From positions 1 through 45,449 of the forward strand of contig CADDYT010000041.1 of assembly GCA_902810755.1 (NCBI GenBank): DNA of 45,449 nucleotides, given 5' to 3'. The stretch is from Chloroflexota bacterium. Its GTDB lineage: Bacteria > Chloroflexota > Ktedonobacteria > Ktedonobacterales > Ktedonobacteraceae. Positions 1-9,439 of the stretch are shown here, piece by piece (position 1 is the stretch's first letter; each line of letters opens with the position of its first letter). The notes under the pieces are model-generated. The model saw nothing but the letters and a program-made list of their open reading frames with translations. It was not told where the DNA came from and searched no databases. The position numbers and the translations under genes were made by a program.

Positions 1-39
1 GGCTGGCCTGCTTCGCGCTCCCACGGGCTTCCGTTAACG
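1..39. repeat. Dispersed repeat, copy of 43379-43417
   Basis: Bases 1-39 match 43379-43417 in the same orientation at about 33 of 39 positions; both begin ggctggcctgc and contain acgggctt. The other copy sits at the end of a large inverted repeat, so this is probably the edge of another element cut off by the window start. No gene is seen in 1-114. Confidence 0.6.
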
Positions 40-60
40 TCTATGGGGCATGGTCCGGCA

Positions 61-90
61 GAGATACTTCGCTGCCCTCAGCATGACACG
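61..90. repeat. Half copy of a dispersed palindromic repeat
   Basis: The reverse complement reads tgtcatgctgagggcagcga followed by agtatctc. It is the same motif as the arms of the hairpin at 20196-20294, and its tgtcatgc/gagcgc core recurs in the hairpin at 29855-29896. Only one arm is present here. It lies just downstream of the kinase stop at 115 on the minus strand. Confidence 0.6.
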
Positions 91-114
91 TCCACGAGGG
101 TTTCTTATGGCATG

Positions 115-1785
115 TCATCGCCTGGCCGCTTTCCTGTTCCGCACATACTGGAAGTGGAAAAGCACGGCGGCACAGGCAACCAGTAGCCCGATAATATAGG
201 GTGGTACTGGCTCGAACTGGTTGAGTACGTCGCGCAGGGCGGTCGCGAAAGCCCAGCTACCCAGGAACCAGTAAAAGGAGAGCGCTGCGGCTAAAGGAAA
301 TGCGATCCATCGCTTCTTTATGGCGGCGCAGAGGTAGCGCACGGTCCAGGCGATGAGGAAGCCCCAGAACCAGAGATTCCAGGACATATCGCCATAGTGT
401 AGCCAGACAGCCAGCATGGCGGCGAAAAAGAAATCGATAGCGCCTCCGATGTAGAGAAAGCTCCAGTTCTTGCTCTGCTTCAGCGTGTTGCGCTCAAACC
501 AGCCTCCTCCTCTATTCGTAGGTGTGGGAGGCGCCTGCCAGGACGAGCCGGACGAAGAATTCCCTGCTCCGAAATCGAAAGGGTTTGCCGGGTTAAAGGC
601 GGGCGGGGCCGGTACTGTCCGCTGTATATCAATGGGTCCCGGATTCATTGGATCGGGGGGTGGAAATCCACCTCCGGGAGGAGATTGTGGATCTCCCGGT
701 AAAACCAGCTGTCCCTGCGGTGGCTGGTTATGCATTGGCATAACGGGTGGAGCATATATGCCGGGGAGAGGGCCGTTGGGAGGTGTGTTGATGTTCATGT
801 TCGGCGTAACCGGCGTCGCCTGGTGGATCACAAATGGCTGGCTGTCTCCGATGACGGAGTTGCTGGTAGCCGGGTTCGGGGCTGCCGCAGGCGGTACGGG
901 AGACGAATCTGGAGCGGGAGTGAAGCCGCCAGCCGGGCTGCTATAGGCCAGCGGATCGAATGGCCGGTGGGGATTGTTCAAGGCATCTTCCAGCGCATCG
1001 GCAAAATCCTGCACATGCCGGAAACGATCGGTGGTTTCCCAGCTGAGGGCTTTGAAGACCACCTGTTCCACTTTTGGGATGAGGACAGGCATCCGCCTGA
1101 CCAGGGAGGGCGGGCCAACATGCTCCTGCTGATAGCTCATCTCTCTGTCGCTGCCTTTAAAGGGGAGGCTGCCGCATAACCATTCGTAGACGACAACTGC
1201 CAGAGAGTATTGATCGCTGGCAAATGCCGGGTGTCCCCTCAGTTGCTCCGGCGCAATATAGGGGCGTGTACCCATGACGTTCTGCGTCTGCGAAATGGGG
1301 AGGGTCTGCCCGGGCAGCGCGATGCCGAAATCGCTGATCAGGACATCTCCTTTGCTGTTGACCAGCATATTTTCCGGCTTGATATCCCGGTGGACGATGC
1401 GAGGCTTGCTATGCGCGTACTGCAAACCTGCCGCGACCTGTTTGACGTACTGGACGATCAGGGGAAGCGGGAGCGGAGTGCCTCTGGGATGGCGGCGGCG
1501 CAGGGTGCCCCCGGAAGCGTATTCCAGAATCAGGTAGGGCTTATCCCCCTGGATGCCGAAATCCTGCATTTTCACAATGTGAGGATGCGTTAAGCCTCTT
1601 AGTATGCGCACCTCGGTGAAAAACTGATCCTGTTCGTCGCTTGTTGGCAGGTAGACATTCAGGATTTTAATGGCTACCTCGCTCTGATCTCTCAGGTGCC
1701 TGCCCAGCCAGACTTCGGCGAAGCCGCCCTTCCCTAACAGACGCTCCAGGCGGTAGTTGCCGTATTGATCTCCCTGTTGAGCCAT
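115..1785 (-). CDS. Membrane Ser/Thr protein kinase (Hanks type)
   Basis: A 556-residue Ser/Thr kinase. Residues 11-270 form a complete Hanks-type domain: glycine-rich loop GKGGFAEV (18-25), VAIK lysine at 40, catalytic loop HRDIKPEN, DFG, and GTRPYIAPEQ in the activation segment. A proline-rich linker of about 160 residues follows. Three or four hydrophobic helices from about 440 to the end place the kinase in the cytoplasmic membrane with the catalytic domain inside. The start is supported by AAAGGGGA eight bases upstream. It lies 51 bases after the coiled-coil membrane protein and is the last gene of the minus-strand system, so it may be its signalling output or input. The kinase assignment is certain; membership in the system rests only on position and strand. 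Confidence 0.93.
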   Translation of the reverse strand: MAQQGDQYGNYRLERLLGKGGFAEVWLGRHLRDQSEVAIKILNVYLPTSDEQDQFFTEVRILRGLTHPHIVKMQDFGIQGDKPYLILEYASGGTLRRRHPRGTPLPLPLIVQYVKQVAAGLQYAHSKPRIVHRDIKPENMLVNSKGDVLISDFGIALPGQTLPISQTQNVMGTRPYIAPEQLRGHPAFASDQYSLAVVVYEWLCGSLPFKGSDREMSYQQEHVGPPSLVRRMPVLIPKVEQVVFKALSWETTDRFRHVQDFADALEDALNNPHRPFDPLAYSSPAGGFTPAPDSSPVPPAAAPNPATSNSVIGDSQPFVIHQATPVTPNMNINTPPNGPLPGIYAPPVMPMHNQPPQGQLVLPGDPQSPPGGGFPPPDPMNPGPIDIQRTVPAPPAFNPANPFDFGAGNSSSGSSWQAPPTPTNRGGGWFERNTLKQSKNWSFLYIGGAIDFFFAAMLAVWLHYGDMSWNLWFWGFLIAWTVRYLCAAIKKRWIAFPLAAALSFYWFLGSWAFATALRDVLNQFEPVPPYIIGLLVACAAVLFHFQYVRNRKAARR

Positions 1786-1836
1786 ACAATGTCCCCTTTG
1801 TCATATTTTTCCGGTGCTTGTCTCTCCGCTCCGCTT

Positions 1837-3417
1837 TTACGGCCCCAGGCGTCCATCCAGTTTGGTGACGACGCTCTCGAAGTATTGCGATGCGCGGCCA
1901 AGCAGGTCGGCCCCGGCGTTAATCCTGGCGGCGGCGCTGGAGTAGTGCTGCAAGGGGGCGAGCAGGTCCGCGTTCAGCACCTGCGGGATATTTCTCAATT
2001 CTTGATTGAACCTGCTCATGTCTACGGCCATGCTGCGCAACTCGGGCGCCATGTCTTCCAGCGTCTTGAGTAATTTTCTCATGTCTACGGTGACGGCGGC
2101 CATCTCTGCCGTCAGCCTTCTCTGCTCGCCCTGCAACCCCTGCACAGAGGAAAGCACCTGAGCCTGGTCGCTGGCTGCCTGCGACAGGATCCCTATTGTA
2201 TTGCCCAGCGCCTGCGTGGCCGTTTCCAGGTCTCTCGCGGCGTCGATCAGCGCCTGGCTCACGGATTTTTGCTCGCCCAGCAACTGGTTGAAAGAGGCGC
2301 CGATCAGCGCGTGCAACTCCTGGCCCATCCTGCCCTGTTCGGCAATCTGCTGGCCCAACGACGCATTGATCTGACTCAGGCCGTTGCCCAGCGTGTTGCG
2401 CAGTTCCTGCTCGGCCTGCTGTTGCCCGGAGATCAGTTGATTCAGCCCGTTGCTGAGAGCCGTTTGCAACTCCTGGCGCCATTTTGGCAGATCGGCGACC
2501 ATCTGCGCGAGCGAAGCGGTCATCCTGTTCAATTCACCTACCGCCTGCCCCGCGGAAGCGACGAGTTGCGGTATCGATTTGACCGGCACCAGAATATCCT
2601 TCAGCATGTCGCCGAGATCAGCGTTCGTTTTCTGGATCGAGCTGGCGGCTGCGAGCATATCTTTCGACACCCTGTCCAGAGCGGCCATGAAAGCCGTCAT
2701 ATCGCCGCGACGTTTGCGCTCTTCGGCCATCTCGGCCAGAAACTGATCCATCGACTTTTTAAATTGCTCGCTAAACTGGAAGAGGTATTTACTGATATCA
2801 TTCAGGTTGCTCGGTTGGTTGGCCGCGCGGTATCGACGGGCCATCGCCAGGCAGAGGGCCGCGTCACCCAGGGCATGAGAGAGCCTTGTGCGGAACTCTT
2901 CTGCGCGCCTCTCATTATTTGTATGGAAGAGATTATACTGGAAGGTCGCAATGAGAGTCAGGGCAAAAATGGTAGCCAGCAGGATGCAGTCCGCGAGGGC
3001 CAGGTTGTTGAGAATGAAGGGGGCAGGCAGCGTATTGTTAAAGCCATTCTGCCACAGGTACAGGAAAGAATGAAGTTCCTGGTTCCGATCTCTGTTCACC
3101 AGTTCCTGGTAACGCAGTGAGGCAAAAGAAATGCCCGCCCAGGTGAGGATCAGCGGGACAAGGACCAGCCCGTTGCGCAGCCATTCCAGAAAGCCAATCC
3201 AGCGTGGTGGCATGCGGCGGCTCTTCATGTCCTGCGCAATCGCCGCCGGGTCAATCACGCTCTGAATATCGACGGCGGCCCAATCCTCAGCCGAGGGGTC
3301 GCCGCCAACGGCAATCATCAACTGGCGCATGCGTTTTGCGGAAACAGCATCGCCTTCCTTATCCAGGATCGCTACCAGCCGTCCTAGCTCACCATTAACC
3401 GATCTGGGATCAACCAT
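1837..3417 (-). CDS. Two-TM protein with long coiled-coil tail (possible ZorA-like subunit)
   Basis: A 526-residue protein of no family I can name with certainty. About 75 N-terminal residues are soluble. Two hydrophobic helices follow near 81-100 and 139-160. From about 180 to 500 the chain is almost entirely helical, rich in Ala, Gln, Leu and Glu, with repeated segments of the LxNGLxQL type, as expected of a long coiled coil. A membrane anchor with a long cytoplasmic helical tail recalls ZorA of Zorya defence systems, which pairs with a MotB-like ZorB. A ZorB-like protein is encoded at 19141-19932. ZorA has three TM helices in a MotA fold, so this match is only architectural. A generic coiled-coil signalling or structural protein is the alternative. 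The start has a strong GGAGGGTGAG site. Confidence 0.75.
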   Translation of the reverse strand: MVDPRSVNGELGRLVAILDKEGDAVSAKRMRQLMIAVGGDPSAEDWAAVDIQSVIDPAAIAQDMKSRRMPPRWIGFLEWLRNGLVLVPLILTWAGISFASLRYQELVNRDRNQELHSFLYLWQNGFNNTLPAPFILNNLALADCILLATIFALTLIATFQYNLFHTNNERRAEEFRTRLSHALGDAALCLAMARRYRAANQPSNLNDISKYLFQFSEQFKKSMDQFLAEMAEERKRRGDMTAFMAALDRVSKDMLAAASSIQKTNADLGDMLKDILVPVKSIPQLVASAGQAVGELNRMTASLAQMVADLPKWRQELQTALSNGLNQLISGQQQAEQELRNTLGNGLSQINASLGQQIAEQGRMGQELHALIGASFNQLLGEQKSVSQALIDAARDLETATQALGNTIGILSQAASDQAQVLSSVQGLQGEQRRLTAEMAAVTVDMRKLLKTLEDMAPELRSMAVDMSRFNQELRNIPQVLNADLLAPLQHYSSAAARINAGADLLGRASQYFESVVTKLDGRLGP

Positions 3418-3457
3418 CTCTCACCCTCCTCGCTATGCCAGACGAACGTACAATGAT

Positions 3458-3485
3458 ACTATATCACGTATGTCTATATGCTCAA
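3458..3485 (-). promoter_or_regulatory. Candidate promoter for the coiled-coil protein and kinase
   Basis: On the minus strand TTGAGC and TATAGT are separated by 16 bases, about 40 bases before the start codon at 3417. It lies in the 155-base gap after the GAP1 gene, so the last two genes may have their own transcript. The -35 box is imperfect. Confidence 0.45.
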
Positions 3486-3572
3486 TCTACCAATCGAACA
3501 CCTGTAAATACATCGCCTGCTATCCCAACCATTTGTTGCTCTCATCAAGACCGTCCTCTCCTGATATGCATG

Positions 3573-6500
3573 CTAACGTCCAAACAAACCCTTGCGATCA
3601 GGCTTAATGCCCGCCTGCTCGTCATGAATGTGAATATTGCCTTTCTCTCGCTGTCTCTCCTTCTTGATCCAGTCTGCGAGGGACTGTTCCTGCGTTACCA
3701 GATACGACTCAAAGCGTTGACGCCAGAGAAAGATGGCTAAGATGTCTTGTACTGACTGGCTTGCCTCAACCTCCGGGGAACGTAACGGGGAAGAGGCATC
3801 CACATAGCCGATCATGATTTCCCGGTAGAATGTCCCCAGCCTGCTTTCGACGTCCCGCGCAAAGCCTTCCCATTGTCCTGGCCCCATCTGTTTGATCCCC
3901 TGTTCGATGAGAGCATCATCAATCAAATAGTCCAGCGCACATCGACGCAGTTGTTGCTGATCTCCTGCGAGCCATCGCTCGATCTCTTTGACCTCTTGTT
4001 TCACCAGGTCCTGTCCTCTTTTATCCCCGGTCTGTATCTGTGCGTTAAGCTGAGTTTTTCTCCATTTGAGATAGGGAGCAATGAGCATAGCAGTCCAGTC
4101 CAGCGTGTGAGCCGTGATCTGCTGGTCGTTGACGGTGGCGACAGACCGTTGAACCGGTGGCTGCGCTGCCTGTGCAGGAGGTTGTTGGACTAAGAAAGGA
4201 GATGGCGGCCTAGAGGGCAATGGCGGCATGCTGCTCCCCTGTTGCCAGGTAGAAGACGGCTGGTTTCCTGCCATTGGATAATTTCCTGCGCCCTGCTGAG
4301 TTGCTGGCACCTGATAGTTTCCCGCGCCCTGCTGAGTTGCCACCGTCTGATTGCTAACAGGGAACATGCTTGCCGCTGCTGGCGGAAGGGAGGAATACTG
4401 TTGCAGCCGGGGCGCGGGGGCCGAAGAGGCCTGTCGCAGGGCCAACTGCTGGCGAGCGCGTTGCAGGCGATCAATTTGCTCCTGGGTGCAACGGATGGCC
4501 TGCTGATAACGTTGTCTGATGGCGTCATGGATGTGCAGCATGTCCTCATCGTTGCCTGCCTCATAGGCGGCTATGAAGGCAGTGGCCTGCTCGAGCAGCC
4601 ACTGCTCGTCGCTATTCAACTGGGAAGCGAAGGCCGGGTCGTAGCTGGAAACAATGCGCGGGAGGGAGAGATTTTGCTCGGCTTCGCGGAAACGATTGAG
4701 GCTCTCCGTGAGATCTGCCGAAGAGGCGCGGAGATATTTCTGCACTTGCTCCCACTCTTTCAACTGGGCCTGGGACAGGAAGGCCTCCGTCTTGAATTTG
4801 TCGCGCGTTTTCTTATCAACGTGGGCAAAGAGCCGCTGGAAACAGAGAGCCAGAGACTGGTCTTTCTGAGCAGGGTCGAGGGAACGTGCCTCGGCCAGGA
4901 TGGTGCGCACATACGGAGCCAGCCGAACAGGGGAACGTTCCTGCCCGTACTTCTCACCGGCCAGTTTTGCCATATCTTGCAACATATCCAGACTGGCTGC
5001 TCGCCCCAGCAGGTCAATGACGCGGACCAGGTCAGCATCAGTCTCGACCATTTTGACCAGGTGAGGCACAAGTTTGGCTCTCAGCTTCTTCTGTACATCG
5101 GGAACCAGCTTGCTCATGTTGCGCAGACTATGGCTCAACTCCCGTAAAGCGTTGTAACTGGTCTTTGGCTCAGCCAGGAATTCAGCGATTTTGAACCAGC
5201 CCTGTACCATCTCCTGTAGATATGATGGCAGGGGGGAAGCCGACTCCTGAGAGCGTTCGCGCTGCCATAACCCTTGCAAGAGGCTATGGGTGGGAGCGGT
5301 ATCCAACGATGCGATATCAAAATGATTGAGGTAGTGGTCGATCAGCCGCAGCAGGCTGGGCGGCAGATCGTAGCTGGCGATCCACTGCTGGCAGTGTTGT
5401 TCGAGCAGGATGGCGATCTCGCGATCGGTACTGAGCCGGGTCATCTGTAACAATTGCTCGGTCAAATCCGCACGGTAGTGGCAGGCGGCGGCCAGCCGGG
5501 CCAGCAGGGACAGCAGCCCGCTATACTGGCCGTTAGCCAGCAGGCCGTAGAACTGGATGACGAAGGGCTGCGTCTGCGGCTGGGTGAACCATCCGGCCAG
5601 CACGTTTTCTAGCAGCGAGGGAACCTGGTTGACCACCTCTATCACCTGGCTGGCCGAGGCCTGCTGGTAGTAGCTGAGAGCGTGGGTGAGGGCGTGGCTG
5701 CTCCAGGCCTCGGGCAGGCCGAGGGCCAGCAAGGACGGCAGATCGTACCAGGAGACCTCCAGCCAGGGGCGCAGCAGCGGGGAAACCTCCCCACGCAGCG
5801 AGGCGGCCTGCCCCCAGTAGCGCAGGAGTCTGGCGCGCCTCTGCCAGTTGAGTCGCTGGGCCAGCCCGGCGCTGGAAAGGGTTTGCAGCAGCAGGAGCGC
5901 GCTCTGGCTGTCGCGGGTCGGGGTGACGGCGCCGAGAACCTCGAAGAGCAAAGCCACCGTCTCATCTTCCAGCTGGTTGCGCTGCACTTCGGCCTGCAGG
6001 GTGGCCGCCAGCGCCTCGACCACGCGCTGGCGAACCTCTGTGAGCCGGGCAGTGAGCGTGCCGTTGGTAGCCGCCTGCTTGCTCAGTTGGGCGGCTACCC
6101 GCTGGCCCTGTGTGCGCCACCATTGTTGGAAGGAGGGGGTGGAGAGCGCATCGCGCAGGCTGACAAAAAGCGAGGCCCAGACCGCAGGCTCCTGGGCCAC
6201 CGGGGCGACCGTCTGCAAGATATCAGTCCAGAACATGACCTCTGGCCAGTTGTCGGCCTGCAAGGCCGCGCTCAGGCGAGGGACGGTGGCGCTTGCCAGG
6301 GTGGAGTAGGCGCTGCTGAGCCTGTTGTTCGGGGAAGTGGCCAGTTGCGCCCGCAAGACTGGCAGGTTCTGCTGGCCATATTGCTGCCACCAGTATTGAT
6401 AGAAGGAGGTATAGCCCAGGGTCGCCAGCTGTTCAAGCAGATAGGCCCAGATCTCGCGGGGAGAACGTTGACTTTCCACGAGGTCGGCGAAGACGTGGCT

Positions 6501-8135
6501 CCAGAAATTAGCATCCTGCGTGCTGGTGCCGCGCAGGCTCTGCACCAGCCGCTCGGAGAACTGGCGGGCCAGGGGAAAGAGGCTCTCGCGCAGTTCCTTC
6601 TGTGCCTCCAGCACGCGCTGCCCGATCAGTTGCGTGAACGCTACCAGCATCTCTGTCGGCGTTCCCTGCGCTGGCACCAGCGGCAGTACGGCACTGATGA
6701 GATCGGCTCCCTGTTTCTTTCTCCACTCTCGGTTATCGGTGATCTTCTCAGAGAAGGCGATGGCAGCCTCTTGCAGTTGCTCGCGACCATACCAGCTACT
6801 GAGCTTATAGAGGTAGCAAATGATCTCTTTGCCTTTCCTCTGCCACCAGTCGGGGTCCTGGCTCATCAAACGCATGAGAGAACCGAGAAAGCCGGATCGC
6901 TGCACATCCTGCGCGGCCAGTTTCAGGCGTAGAAGTGACTGTGCCTCGGCGACGGCGACGGACAATTTCTCCTGGCTCAGAGCCATTGTTGCGTGGTTGA
7001 TGAGCCTTACCATCCGCTCGTTGAGGGCGATGAGGATGCGCATGATATCTGCTGGCGACAGATTGGGCTGGTAGGCGATAGAGCCGGTGAGGACATCGGA
7101 AAGCCGGGAGAAATTGTTCTTTTCGGCTTCATCGAGCATGGCCTTCAGATTCTGCACGCCTGGCTTTCCCGTCTGATACGATTCAAGGACAAAGCTGCTA
7201 TATTTCTGGACAAGCTCATCAGGCTGGAAGGGCGTGTACGTATAAGGTGGTTCGCAACGGATGGCAATGCCGTAGGGATTGTCGGGCTGGTAGTACATGG
7301 CGGGAACATCCAGTTGGGCGTTTTCGTGGCCTTTCTGGCGGTATTGTTGCGGCAGCCAGCAGGTGCCGACAATCAGGGGTGTGGTGTCGGCTTCCAGGTT
7401 GGACTCAAAGGTGCTGAAGGTCAGGTCGCGCATGATATCGAGCGTGCGCGGCAGAGCGTGAGTGAGGCCCCAGATCAGGGTTGCGATGGTATCGGGGTCG
7501 CCAATGAGATAGAGTCGTTTGCGCTGCTCTGCCTGCGCCAGGGTAAGAAACGCTTGCATGACCAGCTTGAACAGTTCTGGCTGATGGGCGATGGTTGTCG
7601 GCGCCTGCGTATTGAGCGGACCGATATATCTGCTGCTAGACTGGTCGAGATAGAGGTCGACAAGCAGGTCAGAATCGGCAACCGCACTCAGGTCGCGGCT
7701 GCCTTCAGGCCAGCCCTGCTCGGTGTTGCGCCAGAATAGCTCTCCGAACTGCGTCGTTGCTTTCCAGAGGGAGATGGCTTCGCGAGCAGAAAAGGGAACA
7801 TAGCCGTCCATGCAGGGCGAGGGAAGCGGTGGCAGTTCGGCCAGCAGGTGCGAGAAGTAGACGCCGGGGCGTTTCAGGCCATCGAGGCCGGTGTAGGTCT
7901 TCTGGATCAGCACCGATTCCGGCCCGGCTTTGAGGAAGGCCAGGCAGAGCGGGGCCTTCTCCGGCGGCAGAAACGGGTCGGTATACTGCGGGAGCGTATA
8001 GCTCACCAGCGTGAGCAAAGACTGCACGCGCGGGCCGGTGACATCCGTCAGCTTCGGCGAGGCGGCGCGCACGCGATAATCGTTTGCTATCCCGAAGCCG
8101 GAAGTAGACCAGGTATACCAGAGTTGCTCGCTCAT
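3573..8135 (-). CDS. GTPase-associated protein 1 (GAP1)-like giant protein
   Basis: A 1520-residue protein. The N-terminus (YTWSTSGFGIANDYRVRAAS, from residue 7) looks like the GAP1 N-terminal domain of proteins encoded beside TRAFAC-clade GTPases in actinomycetes and other multicellular bacteria. The rest is a long, mostly helical Leu/Ala/Gln-rich solenoid (about 350-1200), matching the large middle region of this family. A Pro/Gln-rich linker at about 1235-1330 carries a duplicated TQQGAGNY segment, and a helical C-terminal domain of about 180 residues follows. No enzymatic motif was seen. It lies 79 bases downstream of the GTPase gene, its expected partner. In GTPase-centred conflict systems such proteins are predicted to couple nucleotide state to an effector; that role is inference. 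The start has AGGAGAG six bases upstream. Confidence 0.72.
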   Translation of the reverse strand: MSEQLWYTWSTSGFGIANDYRVRAASPKLTDVTGPRVQSLLTLVSYTLPQYTDPFLPPEKAPLCLAFLKAGPESVLIQKTYTGLDGLKRPGVYFSHLLAELPPLPSPCMDGYVPFSAREAISLWKATTQFGELFWRNTEQGWPEGSRDLSAVADSDLLVDLYLDQSSSRYIGPLNTQAPTTIAHQPELFKLVMQAFLTLAQAEQRKRLYLIGDPDTIATLIWGLTHALPRTLDIMRDLTFSTFESNLEADTTPLIVGTCWLPQQYRQKGHENAQLDVPAMYYQPDNPYGIAIRCEPPYTYTPFQPDELVQKYSSFVLESYQTGKPGVQNLKAMLDEAEKNNFSRLSDVLTGSIAYQPNLSPADIMRILIALNERMVRLINHATMALSQEKLSVAVAEAQSLLRLKLAAQDVQRSGFLGSLMRLMSQDPDWWQRKGKEIICYLYKLSSWYGREQLQEAAIAFSEKITDNREWRKKQGADLISAVLPLVPAQGTPTEMLVAFTQLIGQRVLEAQKELRESLFPLARQFSERLVQSLRGTSTQDANFWSHVFADLVESQRSPREIWAYLLEQLATLGYTSFYQYWWQQYGQQNLPVLRAQLATSPNNRLSSAYSTLASATVPRLSAALQADNWPEVMFWTDILQTVAPVAQEPAVWASLFVSLRDALSTPSFQQWWRTQGQRVAAQLSKQAATNGTLTARLTEVRQRVVEALAATLQAEVQRNQLEDETVALLFEVLGAVTPTRDSQSALLLLQTLSSAGLAQRLNWQRRARLLRYWGQAASLRGEVSPLLRPWLEVSWYDLPSLLALGLPEAWSSHALTHALSYYQQASASQVIEVVNQVPSLLENVLAGWFTQPQTQPFVIQFYGLLANGQYSGLLSLLARLAAACHYRADLTEQLLQMTRLSTDREIAILLEQHCQQWIASYDLPPSLLRLIDHYLNHFDIASLDTAPTHSLLQGLWQRERSQESASPLPSYLQEMVQGWFKIAEFLAEPKTSYNALRELSHSLRNMSKLVPDVQKKLRAKLVPHLVKMVETDADLVRVIDLLGRAASLDMLQDMAKLAGEKYGQERSPVRLAPYVRTILAEARSLDPAQKDQSLALCFQRLFAHVDKKTRDKFKTEAFLSQAQLKEWEQVQKYLRASSADLTESLNRFREAEQNLSLPRIVSSYDPAFASQLNSDEQWLLEQATAFIAAYEAGNDEDMLHIHDAIRQRYQQAIRCTQEQIDRLQRARQQLALRQASSAPAPRLQQYSSLPPAAASMFPVSNQTVATQQGAGNYQVPATQQGAGNYPMAGNQPSSTWQQGSSMPPLPSRPPSPFLVQQPPAQAAQPPVQRSVATVNDQQITAHTLDWTAMLIAPYLKWRKTQLNAQIQTGDKRGQDLVKQEVKEIERWLAGDQQQLRRCALDYLIDDALIEQGIKQMGPGQWEGFARDVESRLGTFYREIMIGYVDASSPLRSPEVEASQSVQDILAIFLWRQRFESYLVTQEQSLADWIKKERQREKGNIHIHDEQAGIKPDRKGLFGR

Positions 8136-8214
8136 GGCTCTCTCCTCTCAACAGGTATCCATTGCGTTCAAAAGAATCTGGGAGCGTCTATGTAATCGAC
8201 GGGGCATACGCCGG

Positions 8215-9339
8215 TTATGGCGCGACCTCCAGCTCTCGCAGGATCCAGAAAATGGGATCCAGGCAGCGGTGCGGCGTGATTGGCTGAAGATATTTGCCGT
8301 TGCTATCAGATGCAGTGCCGGTGGCGGTGATCGCCGAAAAATTGAGCCGTTCGATGCTCCTTTCCATTGCTACCAGCTGGGATTGCCCGATCTCCAGCAG
8401 CAGTTGCCTGACAACGAGGTGAATGCCCTCGCTTTCGCTTCTGTTGAGCTGGCTGCGATAGCGAGTGTCAGGCAGGGCGGAGTAGCGCGAATCGCCCGAT
8501 CTGGTAATCACGTATGGGATAAGGTCGGATTTGGGGACAACGATGGCGACGGGGAGAGAGAACAGAGCATCTCTTGACTGGCCCAGCGCCCGCTTGAAAA
8601 CTTCTATCACATTGTTCAGTACCTCTGCCGGCGTGCGACCGCTCAATAACTTTGGATCCGGGCGCAGATGATGAGCGAGCTGGTTGACAAAGCCGGGCAT
8701 GGACCAGGGATCGGCCAGAAAAATCAAGGCATGGGCGTTTAAGATATGCGGCTTGTTGGGAACCGTTACGTCAATCTGACGGATATCTGCCCCCGCTGCA
8801 TCATAGATAAGCAGATTAACGCGCTTATCCACAAAGCGCATCTCATAAATGAGCGGCTCATCAAGTGGCTTTGTGGCAATTGGAGTTCCCGGAATCTGCT
8901 CATTGCGCTGGAACAACGGGTCGTAGTATTTATTTCTGTAGGTGTCCTCGGTCTCGGAAGAAGCCGCACTGAAACCGAGCAGCCCGATTTCGGGCGGGAT
9001 ATTCCCCTCTTTGAGTTGCTGAATAGCGGCCGCGATAAAGTGGCTTTTGCCCGAGTAGCCATCGCCAATCACCGCGATGATGATATTTTGATCGACGTAT
9101 TCGATATTGGGAGGGAGGGTCGTGTGGCAATTCGGACAGCGGCGCAGTTTCCTCGCCACCACATTTTCCTTGCCTTCCAGCGTTCCAGGCCGAAAGCCTG
9201 CCCACAAACTTTCCAGGCGATTTTTTGGAGCCTCTTTGATAACCGTTCTTGTCACCTGAGAATACATTTCCAGGTCGCCCAGGCGATATTCTTTCGCGCA
9301 GAATGGGCAAATGATTTTGCGGAAACCGTCAAACACCAT
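8215..9339 (-). CDS. Zinc-ribbon TRAFAC-type GTPase
   Basis: A 374-residue GTPase with a split N-terminal zinc ribbon: CPFC at 11-14 and CPNC at 68-71. Then comes the P-loop GDGYSGKS (92-99), the Walker B/switch II DAAG (180-183) after a hydrophobic strand, and PKSD (269-272) in the place of NKxD. This order fits the TRAFAC-clade GTPases encoded next to GAP1 proteins. I chose the ATG at 9339, preceded by GGGGAG, because the open frame continues to 9813 only through sequence that overlaps the kinase gene and lacks protein-like composition. It probably acts as the nucleotide-dependent switch of the locus, with the GAP1-like protein next to it as partner. The zinc ribbon may bind nucleic acid or protein; this is not shown by the sequence. 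Confidence 0.85.
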   Translation of the reverse strand: MVFDGFRKIICPFCAKEYRLGDLEMYSQVTRTVIKEAPKNRLESLWAGFRPGTLEGKENVVARKLRRCPNCHTTLPPNIEYVDQNIIIAVIGDGYSGKSHFIAAAIQQLKEGNIPPEIGLLGFSAASSETEDTYRNKYYDPLFQRNEQIPGTPIATKPLDEPLIYEMRFVDKRVNLLIYDAAGADIRQIDVTVPNKPHILNAHALIFLADPWSMPGFVNQLAHHLRPDPKLLSGRTPAEVLNNVIEVFKRALGQSRDALFSLPVAIVVPKSDLIPYVITRSGDSRYSALPDTRYRSQLNRSESEGIHLVVRQLLLEIGQSQLVAMERSIERLNFSAITATGTASDSNGKYLQPITPHRCLDPIFWILRELEVAP

Positions 9340-9439
9340 AGGTTGCTCTCCCCTGCTCGTTACCAGTGCCTTTGCACGTTGACTTTTTCGGATTTGATGA
9401 TTATACTTTTCTTCGGAGAAGCGGCTGGAAGTAACCGCT

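Noticed and set aside
5682..6932. 416-codon plus-strand open frame across the GAP1-like gene
   Set aside because: It is antisense to a long protein with sensible composition, starts inside it without a ribosome site, and has the Gly/Gln/Arg-rich make-up of a shadow frame.
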